Shown: piece after piece, positions 1 to 14,900 of the stretch
How positions within the stretch are numbered: the stretch's first letter is position 1
How the letters are laid out: every line of letters starts with the position of its first letter
Assembly: GCA_905250025.1 (NCBI GenBank)
Contig: CAJNOJ010000044.1
Span: 310,001 to 374,000 of the forward strand
Direction of reading: 5' to 3'
Source: Adineta ricciae
Lineage: Eukaryota; Rotifera; Eurotatoria; Adinetida; Adinetidae
Length of the DNA: 64,000 nucleotides
The notes under the pieces: model-generated
What the model saw: only the letters and a program-made list of their open reading frames with translations
The model's database searches: none
Told to the model about the DNA's origin: nothing
Program-made: the position numbers and the translations under genes

Positions 1-3000
1 TATACGTGCATGCCTGTGTATTGTAAAACATATTTTTAAAGTTAGTCGATTGGGAATGCTTAGTGAAATAAGCATTCGCACAGAAAAAGATCTCTCTATT
101 CGCTGCGCCGAGTGTTTTGTGCTCAGAAAATTTGAAATTCAAATACAACTTACCTCGACATGGATCGTGTCGTACAAGAAATTCATCCAATGCCGTCCAG
201 CCACCTCCAACTCTGACCATAACCGTCGATCGAAGTATTCGAACAAGACGAAGACTTTGTGATTCTCCAAACTAAACAACCAAATGTATCTCTCATCCTC
301 GACAAACTCTATTTTTCCAACTAACCCGATAGCGTCCTTCTGCCACTTGCTGCACATCGTACTTCTTCGAACATGTACACAACGATGCTTGTCGGTTGAC
401 TTCGCTTTTAATCCGATCGATATCCGTGACTTCCGGTCCAATAGCCTGCGAAAGAAGATGAAAGTTTATTCGTAAAGTACAAATGTTTCTTTTACCTTTT
501 TCGCATCTTGGAACGCTTTTTGCAATTCTTTTGTGCGTTCCGTGGTTCGCGTCAAGATCTTTTGCCAACGTGTTTGTACGCTAATGAGAGAATTTCTGAT
601 GTAAATTGAATCATTTTTCGGCGAAACAAATTTCAAATGCGTTGCTAATTTGTCCAAATCAATCAAATGTTCTTTGTATGTTTGCAACTGAATTTGAAAC
701 ACTTTATGATCATCGATTTGTTTCAATAAAGTTTGAATCAAACCAAACCGACGTTGCACAGGCTTCTGGTGATTGAGATATCGTTCTGTGTCAGTTAACC
801 ATTCGGTGAATTTTTGTAAAGATGAATGAAATAGTTCAATCGAATGAGCTAATTCAATTAATTCTTGACCCTTGGTTAGTGTTCGCTGTTTAACATCAAT
901 TAAACGTTCTAAATGACAAAATTTGATTGTTACAGTAATGAAAAAACTGATTGTCTTACGTTTCAAATCGATGATCAGTTGATTATTATTCTCATTCTCA
1001 AATTCTCGGTTGATTTCTATTTCAATATTCTCCAATCGTTCAACGAGTACTGGAAACTTCGTGTTTATTGTACTTTCATTCACTTGTTTGTCGATCACGT
1101 CAAGTTCATGATAAATACGATCGATGGATTTCTGTTTTAGTTTCATTTGTTCCAATTTACTTTCCAAATAATTATATTTCTCCGTTGCTTGCTTGAGCAA
1201 GTCTTCCCATTGTTTGTTGATCGGTTCAAATGAGTTTTGCTCTTCCACTGAACTCTGTTTCAGTTGTTCGATGTCATACGAGACCAGTTCAATGTCGTTG
1301 AGAAGAATGCGAAGTTTGGCAATGGAGATTTCGATAGATTTCATATCGTTGAGATTGGTTGGAGTAGAACTACTTGTTAGAGCAGCTAGTTTCGATGAAC
1401 AATCGTCCAATGAGCGATTGATGTCAGAAACAACGTCGCCAACGCGGTTTTGACGAAGTGCGGTCTCGTAAACAAGATTTTTACTAAAAAAATACGAGAG
1501 AAGATCGATTGAAGAATTCAAGAGAATCTATTTACTGTTCTTGGATTTTGCCATTTAATTCACTCCATTTTGAATCAATGTTACTCAATTGCTGTTCCAC
1601 AAGATTCGTCTTTTCAGTTTCTTCCATATGACGATTATCCTGTTGGATTTTGCCGTCAAGACGTTGTTGTTTACGTTGTTCAATATCTGTATAATCTTGT
1701 TTTAGATTAATTATATCCAAATATTTACAATCGAGATGTTCTTTAAATGTTCGTATACGCTCGAATTCGTCATTATCATTGACATTAGCGGGAACTGATG
1801 TGTCATCGAACCAAGTTGAGACACGTTCTAATTTTGAATTAAATTCGGCGGATTCGATCATCGCTTGTTGTAATTCCTGTTCACATGTTTCGAAATTGGT
1901 TTGAATGCGATTCCATTCTTGTTCTAACTCGTGCAAATTGCGTTGAACTTCTTCAGTTTCTTCAGGATTGTTTGCGATTAAAGTTAACAATTGCAAACTT
2001 TGCTCATGGAGAATTTCTTGAAATTTCGTTTGTTGAGCTGCAAAGTCATTCACTAGTTGATTGTACTTGGACTTTTCGCGTTCAATATGTTCGCGGGACG
2101 TTGAACGTGGACGTATTTGTAACAATTCCTTTTCGACGTTGTCGAGAAATGTTGCAAGTTCGGAATGTTGCGTCCAAAACGTATTCGCACATGCTTGAGT
2201 TAAGAGAAGATTTTCCGTACGAATATCGTTGGCTTGTTTCATGATTGACCAGTGTTCATTCAATAGATTGAGTTTTTCATCCAACACTAAAGTAAAGGAA
2301 AATAATGATGAAGTTCAAAGTTTCCTGGGTTCGAACTAACCTTTGATTGAATCCGTGTTTTCTGCATTGGGCACCATTTGTTTCAATGTGTCGATATTTG
2401 ATTGTAGCTGATCGAGAACGATTTTCCGTCGTTCTAATTCGCTTTGGACGGCAACATTATCGAGTAATTGTTCGCTGAGCTTTATTGGCTGAGCTGAGAC
2501 TGTATCAGTTGTCGATGATACTAATAATTCCGATAATTCATTCATAGCAAGATCAGTTTCTTCGATATGATGTTGAAGTTCATCTGTTAATTGATTTGTG
2601 AGGGCAGGTGAGATCTGAAAAGAGATGGACAATGTCCAATTTTCATTAGATATTAATAGACTCGTGCTTTACCGGAGCATGTTCTTCTACGGACGGCGTT
2701 GGTGTTGTCGGTGCTGTTGTTGTTATTATTGTCGGTGATTTCGATGTCATTTCCGTCTGATCACTACTTTTCGTTTTAACCGTAAGACTATCATAGTATC
2801 GGTTGATGGTTTCTAGCGAACGTTCGATTTGATTGTCGGTATCATCAGATAGATTGGTCGCTGAACTTTGTAACAAAAGCTCGCCTTTTTGGTTCAATAT
2901 TTCGATTTGTTCGTAGATCTTTCCCAAGTCACTACTGAGACTCTGTGCTTCGCTTTCGTTCAAACTTTCTAAACATTGTTGTTTTTCGTTTAACGAATTT

Positions 3001-5960
3001 GTTAACTCATTTGACAATTGCTGAAATTCACGGAGATCTTCCTGATGCAATTGAATATAATCCAGGGTATCGAGAATATATTCCACATATTCCGACCATA
3101 TTTTATCTAAACACGAGAAAATCAATCATTCATTCGACTATCTGAAAACTCTTTCATACCGATCGAAGCCACTTGATTCTGAATCGATTCCACATCGAGA
3201 TATCTTTCGGCGATATTGATCAACATTAAACCAGCTGTTTTAAACTCATCGATGCTCGAAGACATCGCTTTCAGTTGATCAGCAATATCCTATTTCGAAT
3301 AAGAAAAGTCATTTAGCAAAAATCAAGAAATTCGTACAGAATATCAGAGTTAATCCTTCGATCTAACCTCGATACACTCCCTCTTAAAGATGTAAATATG
3401 GTGAATTTACTTTATATTTTTGTAGTAAGATCTCAATTTGTTGATTATCCAATGGAAGGATTGTATTTTCTTCAACCGTAACTAAGTCTTTCGCTTTATC
3501 GATTATATCCTCTGCCTTTTGCTTCGCTGCTTGATATTTTTCTGTTTGTTTTTGGATTTTCTCCAAAATTTCCAGATGCTGCAGAATTCTCTCCTTCATT
3601 GTCGTGTAATTTTCAATCAATTCATCTGTTTGTCGTTGAAAACCTTTAGTTATCGTCGAATGTTCATTGGGATGTTTGGTTAATTTCAACTGTTCATATA
3701 AGTTAACTAAATTATTCGAGGAATAAAACTGAATCAATTGCTGATTTAACGTTTTAAATTGTTCGACGGGCATTCTTGAATGTTCATCCAGTAGTTGTCG
3801 ACACGAATCTACAGTTAATTCGTTCGGATATTGTTTCAAGAGACGATCAGCTGATATTAACCATTCTTGAATGATATTTTTCTTCGATTCATATTCGTTT
3901 AGAATATCCTGTCGATGTGAAAGAATGGATTTCAAATCTTTTTGGAATCGGTCGTATTGTTGTTTGTATTCGTTAACGTGCTTTTGATATTGAAGAATCT
4001 CATCTTTATCTTCAATATTATCCGTTTCGAGAAGATCTCTGATCAATAGTTCGTAGAATTGATGATCGATCGGTGTTTCGTTATCGTTGTTTAACAGTAA
4101 CTGTAAAGCGGAAAAGTTAATGTCATCGTTATGTTCGATGTGTTCGCTATAAAGACGTAAACGTTTCGAATAATTGTCGATTAAGTGAGCATGTTCAAGA
4201 TGAAATTCATTTAGCCGTGTGGATAAACGATTGATTCGTTCATTGTATTGATTTGCTTGTTCGTCTAACGAATGCAAATGTTGATCGAGTGACTTCAATG
4301 CATTCTTGTCATCATCATCTAATAATTGCTCAAGGTTAATGGTTGTGTTGATATCAGAATCGAAGGAATGACGGCGTGTGCGTAACTGTGCATGAAATTG
4401 TCGAAATTGTATAATTTGTTCGTCAAGTTTCGAACGTTTCAGCGAGAGCGGCTTGGCAAAAATCTCATTCGAATCATTTGCATCGTTGCTGTGTGTCAAT
4501 AGCCAATGATTCAACTCTTCAATACGTTCTTTAATAGTTTGCCGTTCATGATTATATCGTTCGATCAGTTCGAAGTTATGCATTAAACCTTGTTGGGCTT
4601 GATCATAACGCTGTTTATGAGAATCCAATAACGTGCAAAGCTAAACGGAAAGAAAACAGATATAATTTCTTTTCACCTTCATACAACATAGAGATGTTTT
4701 TCTGTTCTACAAGTCGCCCGAAGATATATGACTCGATGCATCGGACAAAATCGTTCTCTCTTAGCGTGCTATACGGATGTTAATGTTAGGAAAGCGAAAA
4801 ACAGATTGTTTTTCTGTCTGAGCCGTAAAAGAGGAAAGAAAGGAAAAAATAATTATACATCAGAAATCGTTCTATGTATTTATTTAACTTACGTGTTCTT
4901 TGATTTCATTTTGAATTTGACTACCCGCTGAGATGACGGGCGATGGCGAGGCAGGTTCGTGGGTAGCAAGCATACTTAATTTGTCCAGTTGTTGTTGAAC
5001 GTTGAGGAGTAAAACTTGTAGTGTATTGTCGTCCTATGAAAATCGTCAGTAGTTATTGAAAAGTAGAATAACAAGTATGGAGTGAATAATATTTACCTGT
5101 TGTTTGCTATCAGTCGAGGCTAGATTTTGATCGAATTCATTCATTGATTTGAGAACTTGTTCGTTTAGATGATTGACTTCATTATATGTGATTAGATAGC
5201 GTTCGCATTGATCGGAGATTTGTTTGGAACGTTTGAGAAAATCGGAATAGTTCGTGGTGAGATTGTCAAAGCGTTGTTGAAATTGTTTATACATGTTCGC
5301 AGATTTTCCTCCATCGGTGTTACCAGTTGCTTCTTCGAAATCTTGAATAGTTGAATCGATAGATTGTAATTGATCTTGTAATACTGTGATTTGTGGTTCG
5401 AGATTGATAGCCGTGTTTAGAATTGTTTGAAACGTTTTATTGTCATCGTCTAATGTCGTTAATTGAAGACTTTTTTGCATTTCTTTATCGTTGGTGGCTA
5501 TCCAATCATTCAGGCGAGCATGTTCACTATTGAACTGATCAGTTTGAGTTACGAATCGTTCGATGATGTTGCCTAGACCATTATTGATATTCGAAATCTG
5601 AATAAATCCAAAGAAATCATGAAATGAGCAATACGAAATGTTATTTTCTTACTTCAACTCGTTTTTCTTCGAGATCCTGACTTAGTGTAGCAAGTTGAGG
5701 ATTCACTTCTGTTGCTCGTTCAACGAGATCATGGATTGCTTCTTTTTCTTTTTCTACATCCGAATGTAATGTCTACGAGAACAACAACAACAGTCACATA
5801 TCTTTTCTATGCACAACAAACCTTTATCTGATCAACATTGGCACGAAGTTCATTCAAGTTATCTGTGAGATATACATATTGATTCAATTGATCATGTAAC
5901 GAGGTTAAACGACTAGCAACCGCATGCATATCGTGAATAACACGGTTGTCATCAGCCTAA
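1..5960 (-). other. Spectraplakin spectrin-repeat rod (partial)
   Basis: Exons at about 5821-5958, 5653-5773, 5098-5600, 4893-5035, 3412-4640, 3158-3290, 2672-3110, 2340-2616, 1530-2287, 497-1515 and 150-450 encode continuous amphipathic helices with the roughly 106-residue periodicity and the W/L heptad positions of spectrin repeats (such as [15 protein letters not shown] and [14 protein letters not shown]). One exon carries a Thr/Pro-rich insert (near 2690-2760). Donors and acceptors are GT-AG with introns of 45-75 bp; one intron (about 4641-4892) is longer. The rod continues past base 1. Confidence 0.88.
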
Positions 5961-8900
5961 ATAGATGGAAAGGAAATGAATTTACTGTGGCAAATCGATT
6001 TGTCCGATTGATTATTAACGAAAACATGCAGAAAACGAGCAGCGATAAACGATTTCAAAATAGAATTTGATTTTTACGTGAGCGAAATCGAGATCTTATG
6101 AATTTGATCAAAATAACATCAAATAACGAATCGTATGTTTATCTATTAGCATACGTACGAGTTAAACTTCATTTTGTTTCGAATGATTAACGAAAATGAT
6201 TACTCAATAGACAGAGCAGAATGCCTTACCTGACTAAAGTCGGTATTATCTTCGATTTTTGATGAATGATCCATATCATCATCTAGCTTTTTCTCTTGTT
6301 TAGATTCTGGAAGTGTATCTGTTGGAATGGTCGATGAGTGTAACAAATCTTCATCTTCATCACTCGTATTTCCAACTTTCGGCGATGATGACGAAACTGG
6401 TTCATGAGAGACTTGCGTAGCAGGCGGTACGAAATACGACATTTCCGATTTATGTCCGACGAGTTCATTCGTTTTGCCATTATTCTCGGTATTATTTTTA
6501 TTATTTGTTGTCGATGTTAACGAAGAATCCTGCAACATAAAAGAGATGATCATTGCAATTTTATTATACAAAAATAAAACTATCTGTGTATATAAGTGTC
6601 AAGAGTAATGATCGATAGCTGATAACATGCTACGCGCTAAGCTAAATACACACACACACACACGCATTGGCAAACGATTCAACATGCATTGTGATTTCCT
6701 TACATGAAAACAAAGATAGAGAGAAGAAGTATAGAGAACGATATGACGAATCTACACTAGGAATGTTGTTCGCGCTGAATTTGGAATTTCGATAAAAGAA
6801 AGACGTGTACTTCACTGATCAAGAAGATTTTCTTCGAGCAAATGCTACAACATTGTCTATACGAACAATCTTACACCTGAAATCATATCTGAGACTTGAC
6901 TGTATAATACATTCACTCTCTACCTTATGAATTTTTATGTATATTTCTAGAGAAAGCTTGGTCCTAGATAAACAATTCTATCTTCTCTCAAATTCAAATC
7001 CGAAACTGACTTAAGCGTTCTCTACAAATATACACAGATCTCACTAGTCAGAACGAGTATCTCAACATGTCTATATAGTTCTTCGGAACGATTCAGTTGT
7101 TTCAAATCGTCGTCACATAAGAACATATAATAGAGCGTGACGAGATACTTTTTCTGCCTATTTGCTCAATCACATCTCCTACCGTTGTCCTAAGAAAAGT
7201 CTGAAAACAAAATATGTTTGCCTAAGAAATCAAATGAAAAAAGATAAAAAGCAAAAGTTTATTTATTAATTCTTTCTATTTTTGAGAGAGTGATCAATAT
7301 TTCACTTTAGTTGATTTTCTATGTATATATATATATATATATATCTTTCTCTATCTTCTTGTCTCTCTATGTTTGTTTGTTTGTTTTTTTTCGAGTCAGT
7401 CGCGCATGAAGATCAACAAAAAAACGTGTGTACAATTGTAATAAAAGAAGGAAAGAAAGGGAAGAACACACAAACGCACACACTAAAAAGAAACAAATGT
7501 AATCTAAGACACAAATCAAATAAGAAACGAACATGGTGGGATTGGAGAAGTTCTGCTGAAATACTAACACGATGATAATACAAAAAATAAGTTCTAAACG
7601 TTTATACACAAAACGCTTGTCATATCATAATATGAGAATAACAAACAACAACGAAAAATGACGAAAAAAAAGGAGATTCTAATCAATTGCGTAAATGAAG
7701 TTCATTTTACAAAAATAGAATGTGACGGTGGTAAATGATGAACAAGTGATAATAAATAAAAGTAATACGAGAGAAAGAACGTAGAAGAAAAAGATGGCAT
7801 GAGCAGATTTATCATCTGATCATAGTCATTAAGCAGACGGACGATGGGTGCCACCGAACTCACCTAGAAAGAACAAACACATATTTGGTTTTATTGTTCA
7901 AAAGATTAATTTGATGCAAAAATCAAACAGAAGAATATGTAAGCAAGAAAAAACATTCTAAAAAAAACACGATTGTGACCATCACCATTCGTATTAACTC
8001 ACATTTTTAATGTTTGGCATTGTCAATGTGTGTATGTGTGTGTTTTCAACCATTTAACATGCATTGGTGATAGTTTATGTTGTACAAACAAATGCGCAGA
8101 ATTACAATGATTAAAACAAGAGAAAGAAAGAGATGAAGAGATGGATAGAGCGTGCGATTATTAAGAAAAAAAACAAACAAACACACATGAGTGCATCAAA
8201 TGAGCATTATGATGTAGGATGAAATTAACTATCTGGTATGATGCTTTTTTTAATCGAACAGAGGTTAACTTACCTTGGTAATTACTGTTGGTAGATGAGA
8301 AAGATTTTGTTCTAAAAGAAAAATGGCAGTGTCAGGAGGAAGGAAGGTGAGAAATGAAATCAAATTACGTTTTTGTTGGAAGCCAGATGAACGTCCGTTT
8401 TGGTATCGACTTGATGAATCATGATTGTTGTCTTGGGTACGGATATTTGATGTTGTTGTCGTGCTTGAGTAATACGTATTTCCACCTGTTTTTCTTGAAC
8501 CACCGCCACCGAAACGATCATTGTCATCGTCATCGTCATTGTTTCCTCCTCTCCATCCACTTCTCCAATCATCATCTCGACATCCTTTGCGATTGTTATT
8601 TCTCGACGGGCTTGAGCCTGTACGTCGTCGGATGCTTCGTTTGCCATTGGCAGATGTTGGACTATTCGTGCGGTTTTTCGCGGCAATACGATGCCAACCA
8701 CCGCTTCCATGTGAGTCCTCATCAGCTGAATCCGGCGCACTATTATAATCGAAATGTAGCGAACTTTTCGCTAGTGAATGACGTCGACGATTTCTTGACG
8801 TAATCTTAGCAGCGACAGTTTCATGGTCAGCTTTAATTGGTACAAGTGGTGCACCAACAACGGCGATAATACCATGACGAATAGCCTCACGAATTGAATA

Positions 8901-11900
8901 TGTTGCACGAGAATGTGAATCATAGATTAAGCCAGATTCGTGATCAATGAGACCACGTTCAATTGCATCTTGAATAGAGTATTCTCGACTAGTTTTAGGA
9001 TCGAACAGTTTTATACGATTGTTATCAAGTAAGTTCTTTCGGACAGCTTTTTCAAATCCAACTGATTCATTTTGTGATGGAAGAAACACTTCACCAGCAT
9101 TAACGTCAAATTGAGAGAACAATTTTCGATGATTGTAGGCTAGTTCCAATGTCGTGATAACTTTATTCGAATACGAATCCACCACTTGTCCTTCGTTATC
9201 GATTCGAATGCCGTCTAATGCTTCTTTCAATGTCATAAAACGGCCAGTGGATGGATTTTCAATAACAGTACTTTGACCATCGATCAAACCACGTTGAATC
9301 GCTTCTTTCAAATTCAATTGTTCACCACTATGCGGATGCTTATACGAGCCAGTACGTAGATTCAATAGACCGCAACGTATAGCATCTTCGACATTCATAC
9401 GATGTAATTTCGATTCAACTAACTGTGCGCGACATAAGCTGATTTTTGCTGGATTGAGTTTACCACCGTCTCGACGGTTGATTAATCCAAGTGAAAATGC
9501 ATCGTAAAGTGTGATAGGTCCTTGGTCACTATCAGCAAATGCAATGCCATTAACATGAATATGACCACGTTCAATAGCCTCCATTAATGTCATGTAATGC
9601 TCAGTAGCTGGATCTCGGAATGTACCTAGACGAAAACAGAGGATGCTTTGAAATGGAGAATCTTTTTGTCCGAAAATTTTTACCTGTTTCAGCAACATAG
9701 AAACCAAGTCGAATGGCATTTTGCATTGATAAACCTAATGGTTTACGTTCGACATGTTCGCTTATTTCCGCTTGAATTAAATTTCTGTTTACAGCTTCTT
9801 GAATTGACATCGTTTCGCCCGTTGAAAAGTCCGTATAAGTCTTCGCTTCAGTATCAATCATTTGGTTTTTAATAGCGACAGCGCCTGATTCCATTCGGCC
9901 CAGTGCATTATTTTGTACCCCATGAATCTTATACAATGTAATACGTTTTTCAGTTATGGTATCGGTGATTAATTCCAAATCATATTCTTCGAACTTCTTT
10001 TGGCTGACAAGTTCCACATCGAGTAGTCTCTTTTCGATAGCTTTCTCAAGTGGGATCTTCACGCCATGTCGACGATCGTGATAGATACCTTGAGCGTAAT
10101 TTAGAATGCCCACAGCTTGAGCTTCTAGGCCGCCAATCTTTTCAAGTGATTCACTATCGAGGGCAACACTCTTGACGATAAATTTCTTGATGATTTCTTG
10201 TAATGATGATGTCATCATTTCCGTGTCTTCTTTCGTTTCGATGATTGTCGCATAGACTAAACCTTCATTGATGGCTTCAGCTAATTCATATTGAGCATTG
10301 GTCACCAAATCACGATAGCTACCTAGAAAAGGAAAGAAGGATATAGTAAGGTTTGTCGTTGTTCAAGCGTCAGTTCATGATATGCTGTTCTTAACCTTGT
10401 TCATAAAATGAAACAAAAAATACGGTGCTGTTCATCACCACATGTATCTATATGAGTATCAGGAGTAAGATAGATCGAACTTGCATTGTGTCTGTCGTTA
10501 GTGTGATTGTCGTAGGTGATAGAATTTAGAATTCATTCGCGATTATTGTTTGTTTTATGTGCATGAATCAACTATGGAACAGATTTGAAACTTATGGCAA
10601 TCCACGATCGATTCACATGCGTACAGATACTCTCTTTCTTCGAGCTTTCCTCAATCGTGATCTCTTATTTTTCGTAGTTCATGTTCAAAATCTGTTCGAT
10701 ATCTGATCATGAGTCGACATTTGATGATGATGATATCCATTTGATATCATTGAAATATACGTGTGTGTATATTTAAAGTGAGATGACTACCCCTTGACGT
10801 GCATCCCTTCGTCGTTCTTTTTTTTCATTCGTTGCACGATGGTAGTAATAAATAATAACAACCACCAGATATGATCTTTTCTCAAAGATCAAACAAACAA
10901 TAAAAATCCCTGATACCCCTCATAACGACTTGCTGTTTGTACTTTGTACAGATATCTTTTTTCAAAGGGAAGTGCAGAGTACATATGTAAGTTTTTATCA
11001 CCATGTCAAAGCAATAAAAAAAATGAGATAACCTACTGATTTCCATATTGCATTTTCGTACTATTAGGATTAATTAAACAGAAATGATCAGAACAACCCT
11101 GAATATATCGATATGCCTTACCTGTTTCTTTATCCAAGATACCCAAATCGATGGCTTCGGACACTTTGATTTCTTTTTGTGTCAATGGATGTATAACTGA
11201 TGTGATCACATATGTTGCTGTTTTTGTGGCAATTGTTAATTCATCTTCGTCAACAGATATTATCGAAGGTGGGCGTACACTGTTGTCAGATGAGGATTCA
11301 TCGTCAGTGCAGCGTATGTAACCAGCTTGTACGGCATCGAAGATAGTCATCACATCATTGGTATCGAATTTTCGGTATTCGTTCAGTTGAACATCGAGAA
11401 TGCCTTGTCGTAATGCATCACGTGGTAGAATCTTCTTCATATTTCGTGTATCATAAACCCATTTGATATTATATGTTTGGCCGTTGACTGTGACAGTGAT
11501 TGAATCGGTTGTTGAACCATATTCAGTTGCACCAATAAATTTCAAATATATAGCTTCGTGTAGTGATACTTGTGAGTTGTTAAATGGATTGATATATCGG
11601 CCGTATTTAGCATCGAGAAAATTCTTTGCAATTGCTTGTCGAGGAAAGATGCGACGTTTTGTTGAAGAATCTAACACCCAGTGAATCATATAATCAATAC
11701 CATCGACACGAATAGGCAACGAAGCTGTATCTGGTTCCACACCCATATAACCTAATTCGACGGCTTTTTCAAATGAGTATGCTTGACGGTTTAATTTCTC
11801 ATCGAAAAACAAGCGTTGTTTCGTATCAACTAATCCACGTTGATATGCATTCTGTAATGGTAATCGATCACCTGTAGCTGTATTCATCACCCAGACGACA

Positions 11901-14900
11901 CGATATGGTTTATCCTTGATCATCATTGTGCAATGCCATTGCTCCCATTCGTCTTCACTCCAAGATTGTTGCTGTTGTTGCTGTTGATCATCGTGCCAAT
12001 CATCAGGACGTTGCGGTTTTGTTCGACTATCGATTTCAGTTCTGGTAATTTCTTCTCGAACAACGGTAGTTGAAGGCCGTGGTGGTACAGGAGGTTGAGG
12101 ACGAGGCGTTGTAATTATTTGTGTCTAGAAGAAAGAAAATTAAGGACGTGTACGCTTTTTTGCTGTGAAATCATATTTTACATGTTCTCGATGTGAACCA
12201 TTTGTAATGATTTCTTCGTGGACGAGTGGTGGACGTGGTCGAACCGTGTCAATGTGAACTTCTTCATGAATGTATTGTCGCTCCTCTTTAATATCGACTG
12301 GACCTGGTCGCGGTCTTGTCACTCGATCGTCAATCACAACCTCTTCGATTTGTCGTTGTTTAATTCTTTCCGACGAACGTGGACGAGTAACATAGACTTC
12401 TTGATCAACAACATTTGTCGTATGCTCTTCAATGATTTCCTCTTCAGTCGTCGTATGATGATGTCGACGACGTCTTGGTTCACGTGGAAAGGATTCGATT
12501 TCAATGATTTCGGTTTCCCGTTTGATACCATGTGATGGTCGACTTGTATGTACTTGAGGTTCAATGCGTATTGATACATTTGAATGTGAACTAGCTGAAC
12601 TTATCTGTTCAGCAACCTGAGACGAAACTGCTTGTACTTGTATAATACCGCGTTTAACAGCATCACCAATACTAATTTCATCTCCAGTAACTGGATGAAT
12701 ATACACACCTTTTCTTTGATCTAACAATCGTTGGTCAATACCTAGATGACAGCAATCAAGATAAAGATTAATACTTTCACAGATAAAATTTGCTTACCTT
12801 CTTGAAGGTTATAAACGCGATCTGTACGAAGATCAGTAATATTAGTTATTGAATAGAAAGTTTGTTGTTGTGGATTGCCAATAAATGATGTTGGCCTTTG
12901 ATCAACGAATCGGCCGAGAATTAACCGTTGTTCATAAGCTTCCATGATAGTCATTTGTCGCTGATTAACTGGATGATGATAGGCGGTCACAGTTGAATTA
13001 AGTAAACCTGATTGAATAGCTTCGGTGACACCAAGACGACGATTCGTAATTGGATCGACAACTTGCTCGATAATTAGCGTTCTGATCGAACGTTTCGAGT
13101 GAGGTTGATCCATCAATTCCGTGAAGATCAAACCTTTTTCGATGGCCACACTTATCGGAAGGTTTTCACCTGTAATGTTATTTACATAAAATCCCTTAGC
13201 ATGATCGATAATTCCTTCGTCAATGGCTTGTCGAATGGGTATTTCTTTATTTGTACGCGGATGTATCGCACTTTTAAGTGTGTAAGTCTTCGTTTCTTTA
13301 ACAGTGCCACGCTTGCCGTTGGATATTCCAATTGTTTCTTGAGTATTCGTCGTCGTTGTTGCTGATGATGCTTCAACTGGTAACGGTTGAGCTCGTATAT
13401 GTCCTTGTGCAATAGCTTCCGAAATCGAGAAGATTTGATTGGTTTTCTTGTTAATATATTGTCCATTTTGTTTGTCTAATATTCCTAAACGTATCGCTTC
13501 TTGCACCGACAATTCTTTATCATTAACGTAATCACGAACGCCTAGTAAATGGTACGACCGTGTTTCACGTATCAATGAAGTTGAAATCACATATTTATCA
13601 TTATGTGGATGAGCTGTCGACGATTGTTGTTCGACAATGATTAAATTTTTATTCATCGCATCATCAATCGATATAGATTCTTGTGTTAAATTATTTAAAT
13701 ATAAGCCATGATAAGGATCGAGAATGCGCTTCTTTATTGCGCTGTTTGGATCAATATATACGTTAGCACGATGATCGTAGACACTTGATATAACTAAGGA
13801 TTCTGTTTTGGAGATGATGTTATATGCTTGAGAATCGCCCACTTTTAAGATGCCCATTTTAAGTGCATCAGCTAGAGTTAATTGTTTATCGTTCGCGCGA
13901 TCAACAATACGATGATTATTTGAGGTAATTAAACCGCGAGAGTATGCCGCACGTAAATCGTAATTACTAAGAGAAAAGAAAAAGAAGTTGGATGAGCTTC
14001 AAGGTTTTTTGTTTTGATTTTTTTTGACAATGAATAGCGAAACAATAGTCAATTAGATTTGATCTTGTCAATGTCAGGAAAGGTAAACTTTGTAAAATGA
14101 GATAATGTCTTTATGATATTCATTCGTCTTACATCATGAACAGAGGAAAGAGAGACTAATATTCATTTTTGGTGTACTCTAATACGGTTTTTTAACGGTC
14201 GAAGAAAATGAAACAGGTAGAACAATTTTCGTACTCCTTCGTCTTGTTTTTCTCCTGACATGAATCGTTAAAGTAGAAATTTATGGTTTTTTCGATTATT
14301 TTTCCTCAGGCTTTTATGAAAAAAAACATTTAATTTAGCATCCTTTTTTTCTTTTTGTATTCTTTTACTTACCGCTGTTCGAGCGTATCGACAACGTAGG
14401 CGCTATGTGCGTCTAAAATATTTGTGTCGATCGCCTCTTTCAATGAAATGGTCGCCGATGTTGTATTGGTATTGGTGTCTACACCGACGGGAGGATGATG
14501 ATTATTCACCGCGAGTGATGACGAGGACGTAGCAAGATTTTTATTATCGGTTGTACTAATAGTCGTGTGTGGCGTCGATGACGAAGAGGAAAAATGAGTA
14601 TGTGGATGGCGGTGTTGATCGGACGATAATGTCGAAGAAGAAAAAGTTGAGAAAGAAAGAGCAAGAGGAAGAGAAGAAGAAAAAAGTCCCGATGACAAAT
14701 CGAGTTGTTTGCTGTTGACCGCATCAACAAAAGACAGATTCTTCCGCTGAGTCATTTCGTTTGTTTTTGCAGTCGAGATTATAAAATTACCATTCGATGT
14801 TGCTATTGTTGATGATGATGATGATGATAATGATGTTGTTGACGGTGATGAGTCCGACTGTTTTTGTACGATGAATCTCACTTTCTTGTTCGACGATGTA

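Noticed and set aside
12140-12181. In-frame continuation [11 protein letters not shown] then stop in the plectin-repeat region
   Set aside because: A GTAAAA donor at 12181 and acceptor at 12125 give a 57-base phase-0 intron that keeps the frame into the next exon, so the stop is intronic.
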